Assembly (NCBI GenBank): GCA_030753265.1
Contig: JASMCQ010000089.1
Location: 1 to 56,593 of the forward strand
Source: Dehalococcoidia bacterium
GTDB taxonomy: Bacteria; Chloroflexota; Dehalococcoidia; UBA3495
Direction of reading: 5' to 3'
Length of the DNA stretch: 56,593 nt
Below, piece after piece: positions 16,657-26,315 of this stretch. The notes beneath the pieces were generated by a model. It did no database searches. It saw only the letters and a program-made list of their open reading frames with translations, and was not told the origin of the DNA. Positions within the stretch are counted from its first letter, which is position 1. Every line of letters begins with the position of its first letter. A program made the translations under genes and the position numbers.

Positions 16657-18225
16657 ATGCCTCCACAACTAACCGTCGACATCTTGGACCGGATGCGCCC
16701 CGACCTGGCGTCGCTCGTCATGGAGCGCGCCAGGAAGCTGCCCGCCATGGGTTACTGCGACCTGCGCATCGAGGTCCGGGAGGAGAAGGGCGCGCTGGCC
16801 GAGAACGGCAGCGAGAAGGCCAGCGCCGAGGACTACGCCTTCGACTTCGGGGTCCGCGTCATCGCCGGAGCCGGTACGCCCGCCGCCGGCTACTACGGCC
16901 GCGTCCTCGGCGCCACTGATGCCGGCAACATCGAGGCCGTGGTCTGGGAGGGGATCCGCCAGGCCCATCAGCGAGCCCGGGCCAGCGCCCGCCTCAAGGC
17001 CCAGACTCGGGGCCGGTTCGGGGCCCTGGGCCAGAGCATCACCGGGACTTCCCTGGCCCCGGTGGCCATCGCCCGCGACACGGTCCCGGCCACCTACCTC
17101 ACGGACCCCAGATCCGTACCCCTCTCCGAGACGGTGCAAATGGCGGTCGACGGGTGCAAGGCGCTCCGGGGCCAGAGCGACGAGATAGTCTACGCCGCCA
17201 CGTCCACCAGCACCTTCCTGCTCCGGGAACTGTTCCTCAGCTCCGACGGCGCGGACATCGACCAGAGCTTCGCCCAGACCGAGGGCTTCGCCATCGCCAT
17301 CTGCGCCGGGGAGCACGGCAATTTCGAGCTGTACGACTTCACCGGCCACCAGCGGGGTTGGGAGGTCTTGACCCAGGGGTACGACAACGGGCCGATCATC
17401 CTTCCCAATTTCATCGACTTCTGCAAGAAGTTGGGCGCCGACGCCGCCGAGGTTGCCGCCGCTCCACCACTGAGTCCCCCCAAGGAGGAGGTGGTGGTGG
17501 TCACCGACCCTCACTTCAACACCCTCTTGGTGCACGAGGTGGTAGGCCACCCCGCCGAGCTGGACCGGGCCCTGAAGTACGAGACGGCCTACGCCGGACG
17601 CTCCTGGTTCCTGAAGAACCTGCGGGAGAACCAGATCGGCAAGCAGATCGCGTCTCCTCTGGTCACCGCCTTCTCCGACCCCTTGTTGGAAGGCTACGGC
17701 TCCTTCAAGTACGACCACGAGGGCACACCGGCCCGCCGGGCTTATATCCTTCGTGACGGGGTGCTGGAGCGGTTCCTGAACAACCGGCAGACCGCCGCCA
17801 TCCTGGGTGTGGAGCCCAACGGCTCGGCCCGCGCCACCGACGCCCACCTGGTGCCCCTGATCCGCATGACCAACACCATCTTCGCTCCCGGCAAACAGAG
17901 CCCCCAGGACATCATCGCCGAGGTGGATTCGGGCTACTACATCGCCGGGCACCGCACCCCGTCCATCGCCGAGTCCCGGGAGAATTTTCGCATCACCGCC
18001 GTGAAGGTGTACGAGATCAAGAACGGCCAGCTGGGCCGGCTCTACCGCGACGGCGGAATCACCGCCGACTCCCGCAACTACTTCACCTCCATCGACGCCG
18101 TGGGCGACGACCTGCGGGTCAACCCCATCCCCAACTGCGGTAAGGGCCAGCCGATGCAAGCCAAGCGGATGAGCAACGGCGGTCCCACCATGCGGGGTAT
18201 CGCCCGCCTGACCGGGCCCGGATAA
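16657..18225 (+). CDS. tldD: TldD-family metalloprotease
   Basis: Zinc protease subunit that pairs with TldE/PmbA; the pair trims peptides and unfolded proteins. The metal motif is His293-Glu-Val-Val-Gly-His297 (HEVVGHPAE), and the C-terminal signature CGKGQPMQAKRMSNGGP is present. The protein is 522 residues, slightly longer than E. coli TldD, partly due to an N-terminal region rich in charged residues. The partner pmbA follows 50 bp downstream, so the heterodimer is probably made from one transcript. Confidence 0.92.
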   Translation: MPPQLTVDILDRMRPDLASLVMERARKLPAMGYCDLRIEVREEKGALAENGSEKASAEDYAFDFGVRVIAGAGTPAAGYYGRVLGATDAGNIEAVVWEGIRQAHQRARASARLKAQTRGRFGALGQSITGTSLAPVAIARDTVPATYLTDPRSVPLSETVQMAVDGCKALRGQSDEIVYAATSTSTFLLRELFLSSDGADIDQSFAQTEGFAIAICAGEHGNFELYDFTGHQRGWEVLTQGYDNGPIILPNFIDFCKKLGADAAEVAAAPPLSPPKEEVVVVTDPHFNTLLVHEVVGHPAELDRALKYETAYAGRSWFLKNLRENQIGKQIASPLVTAFSDPLLEGYGSFKYDHEGTPARRAYILRDGVLERFLNNRQTAAILGVEPNGSARATDAHLVPLIRMTNTIFAPGKQSPQDIIAEVDSGYYIAGHRTPSIAESRENFRITAVKVYEIKNGQLGRLYRDGGITADSRNYFTSIDAVGDDLRVNPIPNCGKGQPMQAKRMSNGGPTMRGIARLTGPG

Positions 18226-18274
18226 CTCCCCGCAACGAAATCTAGCCCGAATCTAGTACGGAAGAATCGCTGAT

Positions 18275-19927
18275 ATGCTGCCACTTGCCAAGCTACGCAC
18301 CGCCACCAAGGAAGCCCTAGCCTACGTCGCAGCCCAGCCCGGCGTGGCGGAGGCCGAAGTGTTCGCTTCGGCCAACGTCAACCTGACCGTCCGGCTCAAC
18401 TACACCTCCCATATCCCCAGCAATGGGGTTGAAGAGCCCAAGTCGGTGGAGTCCCATGGCTTGGGCCTCCGGGTCGCCTTTCGCACCCCTGAAGGCCTGA
18501 AAACCGGCTTCGGCAGTGAGCCCGCCGACCTCTCGCTGGAAGGGGTCAAAAGCGCCTTGGGAAAAGCCCGGACGGGAGCGGTCCTGGACAACGAGTTCGT
18601 CTCGTTGCCGAGACCCCCCCAACCCCCCCTTCGTAAGGGGGGGCAACAAAGTAGCACCCCGCCTACCCAGGGGCAGCAAAGACCTACTACCCCCCCTTAC
18701 GAAGGGGGGGCCAGGGGGGGTCCGCACCCCGCTCCTCACCCCGGCCCGGCCATCATGCGGCTGAACAACACCCGGCTGCTGGAGACCGGCTGGCGGATGG
18801 TCGACCGGGCCCTGGAGGCGTTCCAATCGTCGGAGGAACTGATTTCCCTGGCCGGCTCGCCGGACCGGCTCGGCGACCTGAGGCTGATCCTGGGCGGCGA
18901 CGTTATCCTGCTTCAGGAGCGGATGGCGATCGCCTCCACCCATATGCCGAGGGTGCAGACGGACGAGTCTACCATGGCGCTGTCCTTCGCCACCGCCATG
19001 GTAGAAGAACACGCCGCCAAGGGCAGCGGCTGGTCGGTGGGCCGCCATCTCGTTGACTTCGACGGAGGTTCCGCCGCGGAGGCGGCCCGCAACGCCATCG
19101 GCTCGTTGAACGGGCGGCGGGTGCCCGGCGGCAGCTACCGGGTGATCCTGGGCCCTCAACCCCTGGCCGAGATTCTGGAGTGGGTGCTGCTGCCGGGGCT
19201 GCACCTAGACATGTTCCATGCGGGGGCTTCCCCGTTCATGGGCCGGTTCGGGCGGCAGGTGGCCTCGGAGATCCTGACCCTCTACGACGACGGCGCCGCG
19301 ACGGGGCTCGCCGGCTCCAAGTCGATCACTGACGAGGGCCTGCCCACCGGCCGCACCGAACTGATCACCCAGGGGGTTTTCTCCGGGGCCCTGTCCGACT
19401 ATTACGGCTACCAACGCATGCTGCACGATCCGAAGGGCCGGGAAAAGCTTGGGGTTGAACCTGCGGAGGCGGCCCAGGGAATCGCGCCCCGCAACGGCTT
19501 TCGCCCCGGCAACGGCGGCGGCCGCGACTTCGGCTCTTCACCCTCCACCACCCCAACCAATTTGATTATCGAAGGCCAGGACCAGTCACGCCACGAAGAC
19601 CTGATGCAGCTGGTGGGCGACGGTATCTACATCGGGCGAATCTGGTACACTTATCCGGTCAACGGGATCACGGCGGGAGACTTTAGCGGCACGATTGTCG
19701 GCGACTCCTACATCATCAAAAACGGCAGGCGGGCCGCGCCGCTGAAACCCAACACCTTGCGTATGAACGACAACGTTTTACGAATGATCAACAACATTCT
19801 GGGCGTCGGCTCGGAGCGCCGGGGCACCGTGCGCTGGTCCTCCGACCAGGTGACTTGGGCGCCGGAGGTGGCGGTGTCCGGCTTTCAGTTGGAAGAGATC
19901 AGCGGATACATGGAGGGTGTCTACTAG
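18275..19927 (+). CDS. pmbA: TldE/PmbA-family protein with in-frame repeat insertion
   Basis: Non-catalytic-type partner of TldD. The core follows the family (N-terminal AEVFASANVNLTVRLN, central VDFDGGSAAEAARNAIGSL, C-terminal NGITAGDFSGTIVGDSYIIKNG). It lacks the HExxxH motif, as expected for TldE. At 550 residues it is about 100 longer than typical. About 40 extra residues (about 113-152; PRPPQPPLRKGG to ARGGPHPA) are encoded by a copy of a dispersed non-coding repeat (18612-18722), inserted without breaking the frame. Confidence 0.9.
   Translation: MLPLAKLRTATKEALAYVAAQPGVAEAEVFASANVNLTVRLNYTSHIPSNGVEEPKSVESHGLGLRVAFRTPEGLKTGFGSEPADLSLEGVKSALGKARTGAVLDNEFVSLPRPPQPPLRKGGQQSSTPPTQGQQRPTTPPYEGGARGGPHPAPHPGPAIMRLNNTRLLETGWRMVDRALEAFQSSEELISLAGSPDRLGDLRLILGGDVILLQERMAIASTHMPRVQTDESTMALSFATAMVEEHAAKGSGWSVGRHLVDFDGGSAAEAARNAIGSLNGRRVPGGSYRVILGPQPLAEILEWVLLPGLHLDMFHAGASPFMGRFGRQVASEILTLYDDGAATGLAGSKSITDEGLPTGRTELITQGVFSGALSDYYGYQRMLHDPKGREKLGVEPAEAAQGIAPRNGFRPGNGGGRDFGSSPSTTPTNLIIEGQDQSRHEDLMQLVGDGIYIGRIWYTYPVNGITAGDFSGTIVGDSYIIKNGRRAAPLKPNTLRMNDNVLRMINNILGVGSERRGTVRWSSDQVTWAPEVAVSGFQLEEISGYMEGVY
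18612..18722. repeat. Dispersed GC-rich repeat, copy C, inside pmbA
   Basis: Two C/G-rich hairpin blocks, CCCCCCTTCGTAAGGGGGG (18625-18643) and CCCCCCTTACGAAGGGGGG (about 18691-18709), joined by a short spacer. It belongs to the same family as 10357-10441 and 36499-36584. Here it is translated as a Pro/Gly-rich segment of the host protein. Confidence 0.8.
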
Positions 19928-20055
19928 TCCGGCTCAGTGACCTATCTCAACACTCGGAACGGCATTCCTGTCCTGAAATTGTCGAAGGCCCGGCTTTTCC
20001 AAGTTGTGCGGTTGTGAGATAGTTAGCCGGTCCCACTCAATTGAGGAAGCGGAAG

Positions 20056-20859
20056 ATGGCTGCCCAAACCGTGGAATTCAGCAAGAAACACGGCCTCGCC
20101 GTGATTACCCTTAACCGCCCCGAGGCCCGCAACGCCCTGAACCCGGAAATGGTGGGGGAGTTGGGACGGGCGATCCAGGCGTGCCGCGAATCAGACGTGC
20201 GCGCCGTCTTGTTCACCGGTAGCGGAAAAGCTTTCTGCGCCGGCGCCGACGTCAAAGATTTCGTGCAGCAACTGGATGATGGAGGCCCCGAAGCCCTCGC
20301 CGAGCACGTGAGGCGCTTGGCCGGAGCTTTGCACAAAGACGTGGTGCTGGGCCTGCGCCGCCTCGATAAGCCGGTGGTAGCCGCCATAAACGGTGTGGCC
20401 GCGGGGGGCGGCTTCAGCCTGATGCTCGCTTGCGACATTCGCATCGCCTCCAGCGACGCCAGGTTCCTCATGGCCTATGCCAACATTGGGGCCACCGCCG
20501 ACGGCGGCTCCACCTATCTGCTTCCCCGGTTGGTGGGCAGCGCCAAGGCGATGGCGATCTATCTAGCCGGTCAGCCCATCAGCGCCGAGAGTGCCCTGGA
20601 AATGGGCCTGGTCACCCGGGTGTGCCCCGCGGAGGAGCTGGAACAGCACTCCCGCGAGGCCGCCATGAGGCTGGCCCAGGGCCCCACGGTGGCCTACGGC
20701 CGGGTGAAGGCCCTGTTCAATAGCTCCTGGGAAGCCTCCTTGGAAAGCCAGCTCGACGCCGAGACCGAGTGGATTAGCAACTCCTGCCTGACCCAAGACT
20801 TCCAGGAAGGCATTCGGGCGTTCGCCGAAAAACGTCAGCCCAAATTTCATGGAGCGTAA
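20056..20859 (+). CDS. Enoyl-CoA hydratase/isomerase family protein, PaaG-like
   Basis: Crotonase-fold acyl-CoA enzyme. The oxyanion-hole segments are AFCAGADVKDF and INGVAAGGGFSLMLACDIRIAS. Both hydratase glutamates are absent: the first position is Ser in GGGFSLML and the second is Tyr in LMAYANIG. An Asp in ATADGGST lines up with the catalytic Asp of PaaG-type isomerases, so an isomerase or ring-epoxide isomerase role is more likely than hydration. The ATG at 20056 with GGAAG nearby is chosen over an upstream TTG. It is preceded by a REP-like stretch, and no other beta-oxidation gene is adjacent. Confidence 0.85.
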   Translation: MAAQTVEFSKKHGLAVITLNRPEARNALNPEMVGELGRAIQACRESDVRAVLFTGSGKAFCAGADVKDFVQQLDDGGPEALAEHVRRLAGALHKDVVLGLRRLDKPVVAAINGVAAGGGFSLMLACDIRIASSDARFLMAYANIGATADGGSTYLLPRLVGSAKAMAIYLAGQPISAESALEMGLVTRVCPAEELEQHSREAAMRLAQGPTVAYGRVKALFNSSWEASLESQLDAETEWISNSCLTQDFQEGIRAFAEKRQPKFHGA

Positions 20860-20868
20860 GGCTTCTGC

Positions 20869-22179
20869 ATGAGGAAACTAGCTCAGGCATTCGCGGTTTC
20901 AGCATTACTAGCTTTGGCGGTGGCCTGCGGCGTCTCACCGCGCACCTCCACTCCCACCGCAGTCCCCACGGCCACCCCGGTCCCCACTACCGCGCTGCCG
21001 GTTCCAACGATTTCTCTTCAACCCACGGCCACTTTGGTCCCGGCCGCGACCCCACAGCCTACCAGTACCGCGACACCCAGCCCGGCCCCAACGCCTACAC
21101 CAACACCCGTGGCCGTCCCCACTACCACGCCAGCCCCGGTAGCTACTCCCACGCCGGTCCCCACTGCCGCGCCGACTCCCAATCCCACTGCCACACCCAC
21201 GAAGGTCCCGACGGCGACCCCTATGCCAACGTCAACACCGGCGCCGACCTCTACCCCGGAGCCAACACCCACGGCGGCCCCCACGGCTACCCCCACGCCG
21301 ACTCCCACTCCAGCCGGAAGCAGTGCGGAGGGCAAGTTCAAGCGGCCCGAGGGAATAGCCTTCGATCAAACAAATGCGTTTCTATATGTAAGCGATACTG
21401 GGAATCACCGGATGCAACGGTTGACTGGGACCGGCAACTTTGTCATTGAGTGGGGCGGCGAGGGACCCGGCGCAGCCCAGTTTCTGGAGCCAGCGGGCGC
21501 GGCGTTCGACTCAGAACACAGGTCTTTTTACGTGGCCGATGCCGGTAACCACCGGATACAACAATTTACCACCACCGGCGCCTTGGTCATCGAGTGGGGC
21601 AGTGAGGGAAGCGGCGAGGGCCAGTTCATCTCGCCATCTGCCGTCTTCGTCGATGAGGATAGGAAGTTCGTTTACGTGGTCGATACCGGGAATCACCGGG
21701 TGCAGAAATTCACCTCCCTCGGCATATTCCTCGACCAGTGGGGCTCCGAGGGCAGCGGCAACGGCCAGTTCCAGGATCCCGGTGGCATAGCCAGGGACGA
21801 CGACGGCTTTGTCTACATCAGCGACACGGGGAACCACCGGGTGCAAAAGTTCACCTCTTCCGGTTTGTACCAAAGGCAATGGGGAATCCAGGGCGACGGT
21901 GAGGGCCAATTCCAGAGCCCCGGCGGTATCGTTTACGAGCAGTCGGAAGATCGGATATACGTCGTCGATACCGGCAATCACAGGGTGCAGAAATTCCTGA
22001 CGGGCGGAACCTTTCTCAGGGAATGGGGCACCGAGGGCAGCGGCGAGGGCCAGTTCAGGGATCCGGCCGGGATAGCGGTTGACCAAGCAGAATTCATCTT
22101 CGTTGCCGATACGGGGAACCACCGGGTGCAGGAGTTCAGCTTGGACGGAGAATTCCGGGCGGAGTTCGGCGGTAGCTGA
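20869..22179 (+). CDS. Lipoprotein with Thr/Pro linker and NHL-repeat propeller
   Basis: Secreted lipid-anchored protein. The signal peptide ends in the lipobox LAVAC (Cys at about 20). A linker of about 120 residues of repeated TPTPxP/ATPTP follows. From about 150 come six NHL repeats with the recurring YVxDTGNHRxQ and EWGxEGxGxGQF segments, forming a beta-propeller. The ligand is unknown; such propellers bind proteins or polysaccharides. The low-complexity linker is a cell-surface spacer. The start follows the crotonase stop closely, but the two functions look unrelated. Confidence 0.88.
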   Translation: MRKLAQAFAVSALLALAVACGVSPRTSTPTAVPTATPVPTTALPVPTISLQPTATLVPAATPQPTSTATPSPAPTPTPTPVAVPTTTPAPVATPTPVPTAAPTPNPTATPTKVPTATPMPTSTPAPTSTPEPTPTAAPTATPTPTPTPAGSSAEGKFKRPEGIAFDQTNAFLYVSDTGNHRMQRLTGTGNFVIEWGGEGPGAAQFLEPAGAAFDSEHRSFYVADAGNHRIQQFTTTGALVIEWGSEGSGEGQFISPSAVFVDEDRKFVYVVDTGNHRVQKFTSLGIFLDQWGSEGSGNGQFQDPGGIARDDDGFVYISDTGNHRVQKFTSSGLYQRQWGIQGDGEGQFQSPGGIVYEQSEDRIYVVDTGNHRVQKFLTGGTFLREWGTEGSGEGQFRDPAGIAVDQAEFIFVADTGNHRVQEFSLDGEFRAEFGGS

Positions 22180-22200
22180 CGCCGGCCGGACCTGCCTGGC

Positions 22201-24633
22201 TTACTTCAACTCCACCACGGTTACCCCTTCTCCACCGGGGCCTTCGGCGGAGGCCGCCGCCGCCACCAGGGGGTGTCCATGCAGGTAGTTCCGCACGGCC
22301 AGGCGCAACGCGCCGGTGCCTTTGCCGTGGATGATGCGAGCTGAGCGCAAGCCATCTAGGGCAACGTCGTTCAGCAATCCTTCAACCTGGGCCAACGCCT
22401 CGTCGGCTCGAAGGCCTCTGACGTCGATTTCGGTGGCGGTCCGGCGCCCGGTGGGGCGGCTGAAGAACACCTGATGCTCGGCCGCGGCTTGATGACCCTC
22501 CACCTTGTGCTCCACCTGGTACACTGGTATCTTGGCCCGCATGGTTCCCACCAGCACCTCCACCAAGCCCTGGTCGTCGGGCGGGGTGATCACCTCCACC
22601 GAGCGAGCGATGCCCCGAACGTGAATCCGGTCGCCGCTCTTGATCCGTTCCTGCCACGGAATCCGCCGCACCTCAATCGGCTCCCAACGAGGCGAGCTGA
22701 GCTGCCGGCGGGTTTCGGTGAGCCGGTCTCGCTCCTCCTGGAGCACCTTGCGGGGGGCGGGCCGGTCCAGCGCCCGCTCCGCCTCTTGAAGCCGGGCCAG
22801 CAGGTCACTGATCCGGTCCTGCAACTCCTGCCGGGCCTCCTCGACCAACTCCACCTTCGAGGTTTCCACCGAGGCTAGCTGGGCTTCAACCTCCGCCTGC
22901 TGCTGCTTGGCCTGGAGATGGGCGGTTTCGGCTTCCCGGCGCAAAACATCGATGACCCGTCGCTCCTCTTGAATCTCGCCCAGCAGGTCCTCGGTGGTCC
23001 GCGCCTCCGGCGATAGGGAGGCTCTGGCCTGCTCGATGATGTCCGGGGGCAGGCCAAGGCGGGCTGCGATGGTCAGAGCGTAGCTGCGCCCCGGCAGGCC
23101 CAGGGTGACCTTACACGTTGGCTCCAGGGTCTGGGGATGCAGGTCCACGCTGGCATTGACCATCCCCGGCTGCTCCTGGACGTACCGGGCCACGCCCCGG
23201 TGGTGGGTGGTCGCCACCAACAATACGCCTTGGTCTCGAAAGTGGCCCAGGATGGCTCCGGCCAGGGCCGAGCCCTCCTCCGGGTCGGTACTGGTACCCA
23301 GCTCGTCAAGCAGCACGAGGGAGTCGACCGTCGCCCGCTCCATAATGGAGAGGATATTGTGGATGTGAGAGCTGAAGGTGGACAGGGACTGCTCGATGCT
23401 TTGCTGGTCGCCGATGTCGGCGAAAATTCCATCCCACCGGGGAAAGAGGGCCTCATCGGCTGGAACGTGAAGCCCGGCCTGAGCCATCAGGGCCAGCAGC
23501 CCCACCGTCTTCAGGGTGACGGTCTTCCCTCCGGCGTTGGGCCCGGTGATCAGCATCACCCCTTCCTCACCTCCCAACTCCAGGCTAACGGGGACCACGG
23601 CCGCGGAGAGCAGGGGATGGCGCGCTCCGGATAACCGCAGGTGGCGCATTTGGCCGGACTGGTCGGAAACCTCCGGCGCAACGCCCTTCACGGCCGCTGA
23701 GTAGCGTCCTTTGGCCATGTCCAGGTCCAGGCGGGCCAGCAGGTCCAGTGTCAGTAGAAGGTCCTCGCCGGCCCGGCCCACCGCGTCGGAGAGGCTCCGC
23801 AGGACTCTTTCTTCCTCCCGCTCCGCGGCCAGCCGGTTTTCCCGCCACCGGTTGCCCAGGTCGATGGCCGGCAACGGTTCGACGAACACGGTGGCCCCGC
23901 TGTCGGAAACGTCGTGGACGATGCCGGGAACCCGAGACCTCAACTCGGCCCGGATCAACAGCACCAGCCGGCCGTTGCGCTGGGTAACGATCGGCTCCTG
24001 GATCACATCCTGGCGTTGCAGTCGGCGGAGGTTGCGCTCCATGACCTCGTTCAATCGTCCGTGGGCCGACCGGGCCTCTTGGCGAAGCTGGCCCAAGGCC
24101 GGGCTGGCGCCATCCAGGACTTCTCCCGCAGGGCTGATCGCGGAACCGATGGCTCTCTCGAGGGCCCCCAAGTCCGGTAGGTTATCCCCCACTCCGGAGA
24201 GCAGGGGCGTTCTCTCGTGGCGGGAGAGGTTGGTCCGGTCGTAACGGGCGCACGCCAGCAGCCCCTGGATGGCGCACAACTCCTCGCCACGCAAGAGGCC
24301 GCCCAGTAAAGCCCGATGGACGTATTCCCGGAAATCGATATCCGGGCCGAACTCCAAAGCCCCGCCATCGTCCAGGAACCGCCGGGCCTCCGAAGTCTCC
24401 TGCTGCCGGGCGACGATCTCCAGCAGGTCGGCGGACGGAGTCAGGGAGAGGGCCGCCTCGCGGCCCATAACGGTGCGGGCGTAGTAAGCCAGTTTTCGCC
24501 GGATCTGGTCGAACTCCAGCAGGCGCACCGACTCGGAAAACCCTCCCACAATGCTGGCTGGCCCCACGGCGTCAACCTGGGGCTCACCGCGGGTTATTTC
24601 AGCAGCGTCGTCGAACAAACCATTCCCACACAT
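22201..24633 (-). CDS. mutS2: MutS2 with Smr domain
   Basis: MutS-like ATPase without the mismatch-recognition domains. Order: MutS core helices (about 20-320), ATPase with Walker A GPNAGGKTVTLK and Walker B LVLLDELGTSTDPEEG, a coiled-coil stretch (about 500-640) and a C-terminal Smr domain with DVRGLRADEAL and IIHGKGTGALR. In Bacillus, MutS2 acts on collided ribosomes and splits them; older work linked it to recombination control. The ATG at 24633 starts 8 bp after the stop of the VLRF1-like gene, so the two are very likely one operon. An upstream in-frame start at 24687 overlaps that gene. Confidence 0.94.
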   Translation of the reverse strand: MCGNGLFDDAAEITRGEPQVDAVGPASIVGGFSESVRLLEFDQIRRKLAYYARTVMGREAALSLTPSADLLEIVARQQETSEARRFLDDGGALEFGPDIDFREYVHRALLGGLLRGEELCAIQGLLACARYDRTNLSRHERTPLLSGVGDNLPDLGALERAIGSAISPAGEVLDGASPALGQLRQEARSAHGRLNEVMERNLRRLQRQDVIQEPIVTQRNGRLVLLIRAELRSRVPGIVHDVSDSGATVFVEPLPAIDLGNRWRENRLAAEREEERVLRSLSDAVGRAGEDLLLTLDLLARLDLDMAKGRYSAAVKGVAPEVSDQSGQMRHLRLSGARHPLLSAAVVPVSLELGGEEGVMLITGPNAGGKTVTLKTVGLLALMAQAGLHVPADEALFPRWDGIFADIGDQQSIEQSLSTFSSHIHNILSIMERATVDSLVLLDELGTSTDPEEGSALAGAILGHFRDQGVLLVATTHHRGVARYVQEQPGMVNASVDLHPQTLEPTCKVTLGLPGRSYALTIAARLGLPPDIIEQARASLSPEARTTEDLLGEIQEERRVIDVLRREAETAHLQAKQQQAEVEAQLASVETSKVELVEEARQELQDRISDLLARLQEAERALDRPAPRKVLQEERDRLTETRRQLSSPRWEPIEVRRIPWQERIKSGDRIHVRGIARSVEVITPPDDQGLVEVLVGTMRAKIPVYQVEHKVEGHQAAAEHQVFFSRPTGRRTATEIDVRGLRADEALAQVEGLLNDVALDGLRSARIIHGKGTGALRLAVRNYLHGHPLVAAAASAEGPGGEGVTVVELK

Positions 24634-24643
24634 CGGGTCCGCG

Positions 24644-25411
24644 TCACCACTCGATGACCCAGACCCGGCTTTCCAGCAGCATGCCACCCACCCTTTCCAG
24701 GGTATCGTGCTTCGGCTCGCGCACGTTCAACCGGCGGCCCAGGATCTTACCCCGCCAGCGCTCCAGATAATCGCACGACTTCATGAACCCATCCAGGGTA
24801 AATCTCTCGCCGCCCAACAAGATGTAGTCAAGCTGCTCGCTGAAGGGGTCGAACTGACTCCGGACGAACCCGCAGGCCTTGACGTAGAGCCGGTGCACCT
24901 GGCCCTCCCGGATGCGCTGAAAACGCTTCTGCGAGGTACCGCCGGCATGGTGGCGCCCCTTCACATACCGGGTATCGGTCTTTGAGGACAGGACCTGCCC
25001 GCCCCGGTAGACCGCGATCAGAAAGCGGCCCAGCCGGAGCAAAACCACCCCAACAGTGTATTTCGTCTCCAACACTCCCAACAGGGGAGAGACATCCCAG
25101 GCGGGGATCAGCTCGCTTGCGGCCAGCGGAAAGGGCGGCAGGATCACCACCGCCTCAGGGCCAGCCCTCAGACCGGCGATGCCGGTGTCCGAGTTCAACA
25201 CCGGGGGGCCTATCCGCTGCAGAAGCTCGCGCCACTCCCGGCCTTCGGGGCCGGACGCCTTCAAGAAAGCCTCCGCTTCCCCGGAGCGAAGGTACACCGA
25301 GGACGCCGGACCATCCGTCGACGGCTTCCGGCCGGCCAGTAGCCCCTCGAGCCTCGCCTTGCTCAAGAGTTCACCTGGTTGAGTTGTGGCTGGGCCCGCT
25401 CTTTGAGTCAT
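24644..25411 (-). CDS. VLRF1/Vms1-type peptidyl-tRNA hydrolase
   Basis: 255-residue protein with an eRF1-like domain. The loop KGRHHAGGTSQKRFQRIREGQ (150-170) matches the VLRF1 signature GGxSQxRFxR, in which Gln161 would place water against the peptidyl-tRNA ester, as in Vms1/ANKZF1. The family releases nascent chains from tRNA on stalled large subunits. It is immediately upstream of mutS2. The start is ATG 25411; the open frame extends upstream to 25567 without a better site. Family assignment rests on this motif and context. Confidence 0.8.
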   Translation of the reverse strand: MTQRAGPATTQPGELLSKARLEGLLAGRKPSTDGPASSVYLRSGEAEAFLKASGPEGREWRELLQRIGPPVLNSDTGIAGLRAGPEAVVILPPFPLAASELIPAWDVSPLLGVLETKYTVGVVLLRLGRFLIAVYRGGQVLSSKTDTRYVKGRHHAGGTSQKRFQRIREGQVHRLYVKACGFVRSQFDPFSEQLDYILLGGERFTLDGFMKSCDYLERWRGKILGRRLNVREPKHDTLERVGGMLLESRVWVIEW

Positions 25412-25584
25412 GATCTGTACGCCTGGTGAGATTCTATCACCTGCCTGGGCCGACGGCGACACCGCGCCCGAGCCGGCCCCCCGATCCAGTCCACTGAAGC
25501 GGGACTGGATCGCAAATGCGCGGGGTTCTCTCGGGACGTCAGGGCAAGTATCCTCAAGGCCGGGCACACCGCGGCCGCGAGTGT

Positions 25585-25613
25585 TTGCCCGCGCACACGG
25601 TTTTTGCTACACT
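25585..25613 (+). promoter_or_regulatory. Predicted promoter of the NIPSNAP gene
   Basis: TTGCCC (25585-25590), a 17-bp spacer and TACACT (25608-25613), about 80 bp before the NIPSNAP start, which is itself preceded by AAGGAG. Confidence 0.5.
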
Positions 25614-25694
25614 AGGCCGGTGAATCGAGCGCCTTCGCCACAGCCACCCACCGATGTGGGCAGGCATTGATACAAATCGGAGCAAGGAGTGGCC

Positions 25695-26315
25695 ATGATC
25701 TACGAAGTCCGCACCTATACTCTCAAGCCCGGGTCGGTGCCCCAGTTCGAGGAGAATTTCGCCAAAGCATTACCCTTCCGGGAGAAGTTCTCCAAGCTGG
25801 GCGCTTTCTGGCACACGGAAATCGGACCCCTGAACCAGGTGATCCACGTCTGGCCCTACGAGAGTGTGGAGGAGCGCAATCGTATTCGCGCTGAGGCGTC
25901 GAAGGACCCCAACTGGCCCCCACACAATGATCCCGCGATGTACATCGCCCAGGAGTCGGAGATCTTCCTCCCCGCCTCATTTATGCGGCCCCTGGGTGGC
26001 GACCAGGCCTTGGGCGACATCTACGAGATGCGCACCTACACTTACCGGACCGGAACCATGTCCAAGGTAGTCCAGTTGTGGGAGGAGGCGGTTCCCCACC
26101 GGGAGAAGTTTTCACCTCTGGCGGCCGGCATGTACAGCGAAATCGGCGGGCTGAACAAGTGGGTCCACATCTGGCCCTACAAGGACCTGGCCGAGCGCAA
26201 TCGGGTCCGGGCCGAGGCCTCCGCGAGTCCCCATTGGCCGCCGGCCACCCGGGAATTCCTGGTCAAGCAGGAGAACAAGATATTGGTGCCCGCCTCCTTC
26301 TCGCCGATGCACTGA
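25695..26315 (+). CDS. Tandem NIPSNAP-domain protein
   Basis: 207-residue protein of two NIPSNAP domains (1-100 and 108-205). Each has the sequence IYE(V/M)RTYT, then FREKFS or HREKFS, then VIHVWPYES or WVHIWPYKD and (E/A)ERNR(I/V)RAEAS. The domain is a ferredoxin-like alpha/beta fold with no confirmed catalytic role. The ATG at 25695 follows AAGGAG. The nearby hairpin at 26381-26421 may end its transcript. No specific function is assigned. Confidence 0.88.
   Translation: MIYEVRTYTLKPGSVPQFEENFAKALPFREKFSKLGAFWHTEIGPLNQVIHVWPYESVEERNRIRAEASKDPNWPPHNDPAMYIAQESEIFLPASFMRPLGGDQALGDIYEMRTYTYRTGTMSKVVQLWEEAVPHREKFSPLAAGMYSEIGGLNKWVHIWPYKDLAERNRVRAEASASPHWPPATREFLVKQENKILVPASFSPMH

Noticed and set aside
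16669..18159. 496-codon minus-strand frame over tldD
   Set aside because: Antisense shadow rich in Gly/Val/His; tldD is clear.
21018..21341. Minus-strand Gly/Val repeat protein
   Set aside because: Antisense of the Thr/Pro linker of the NHL lipoprotein.
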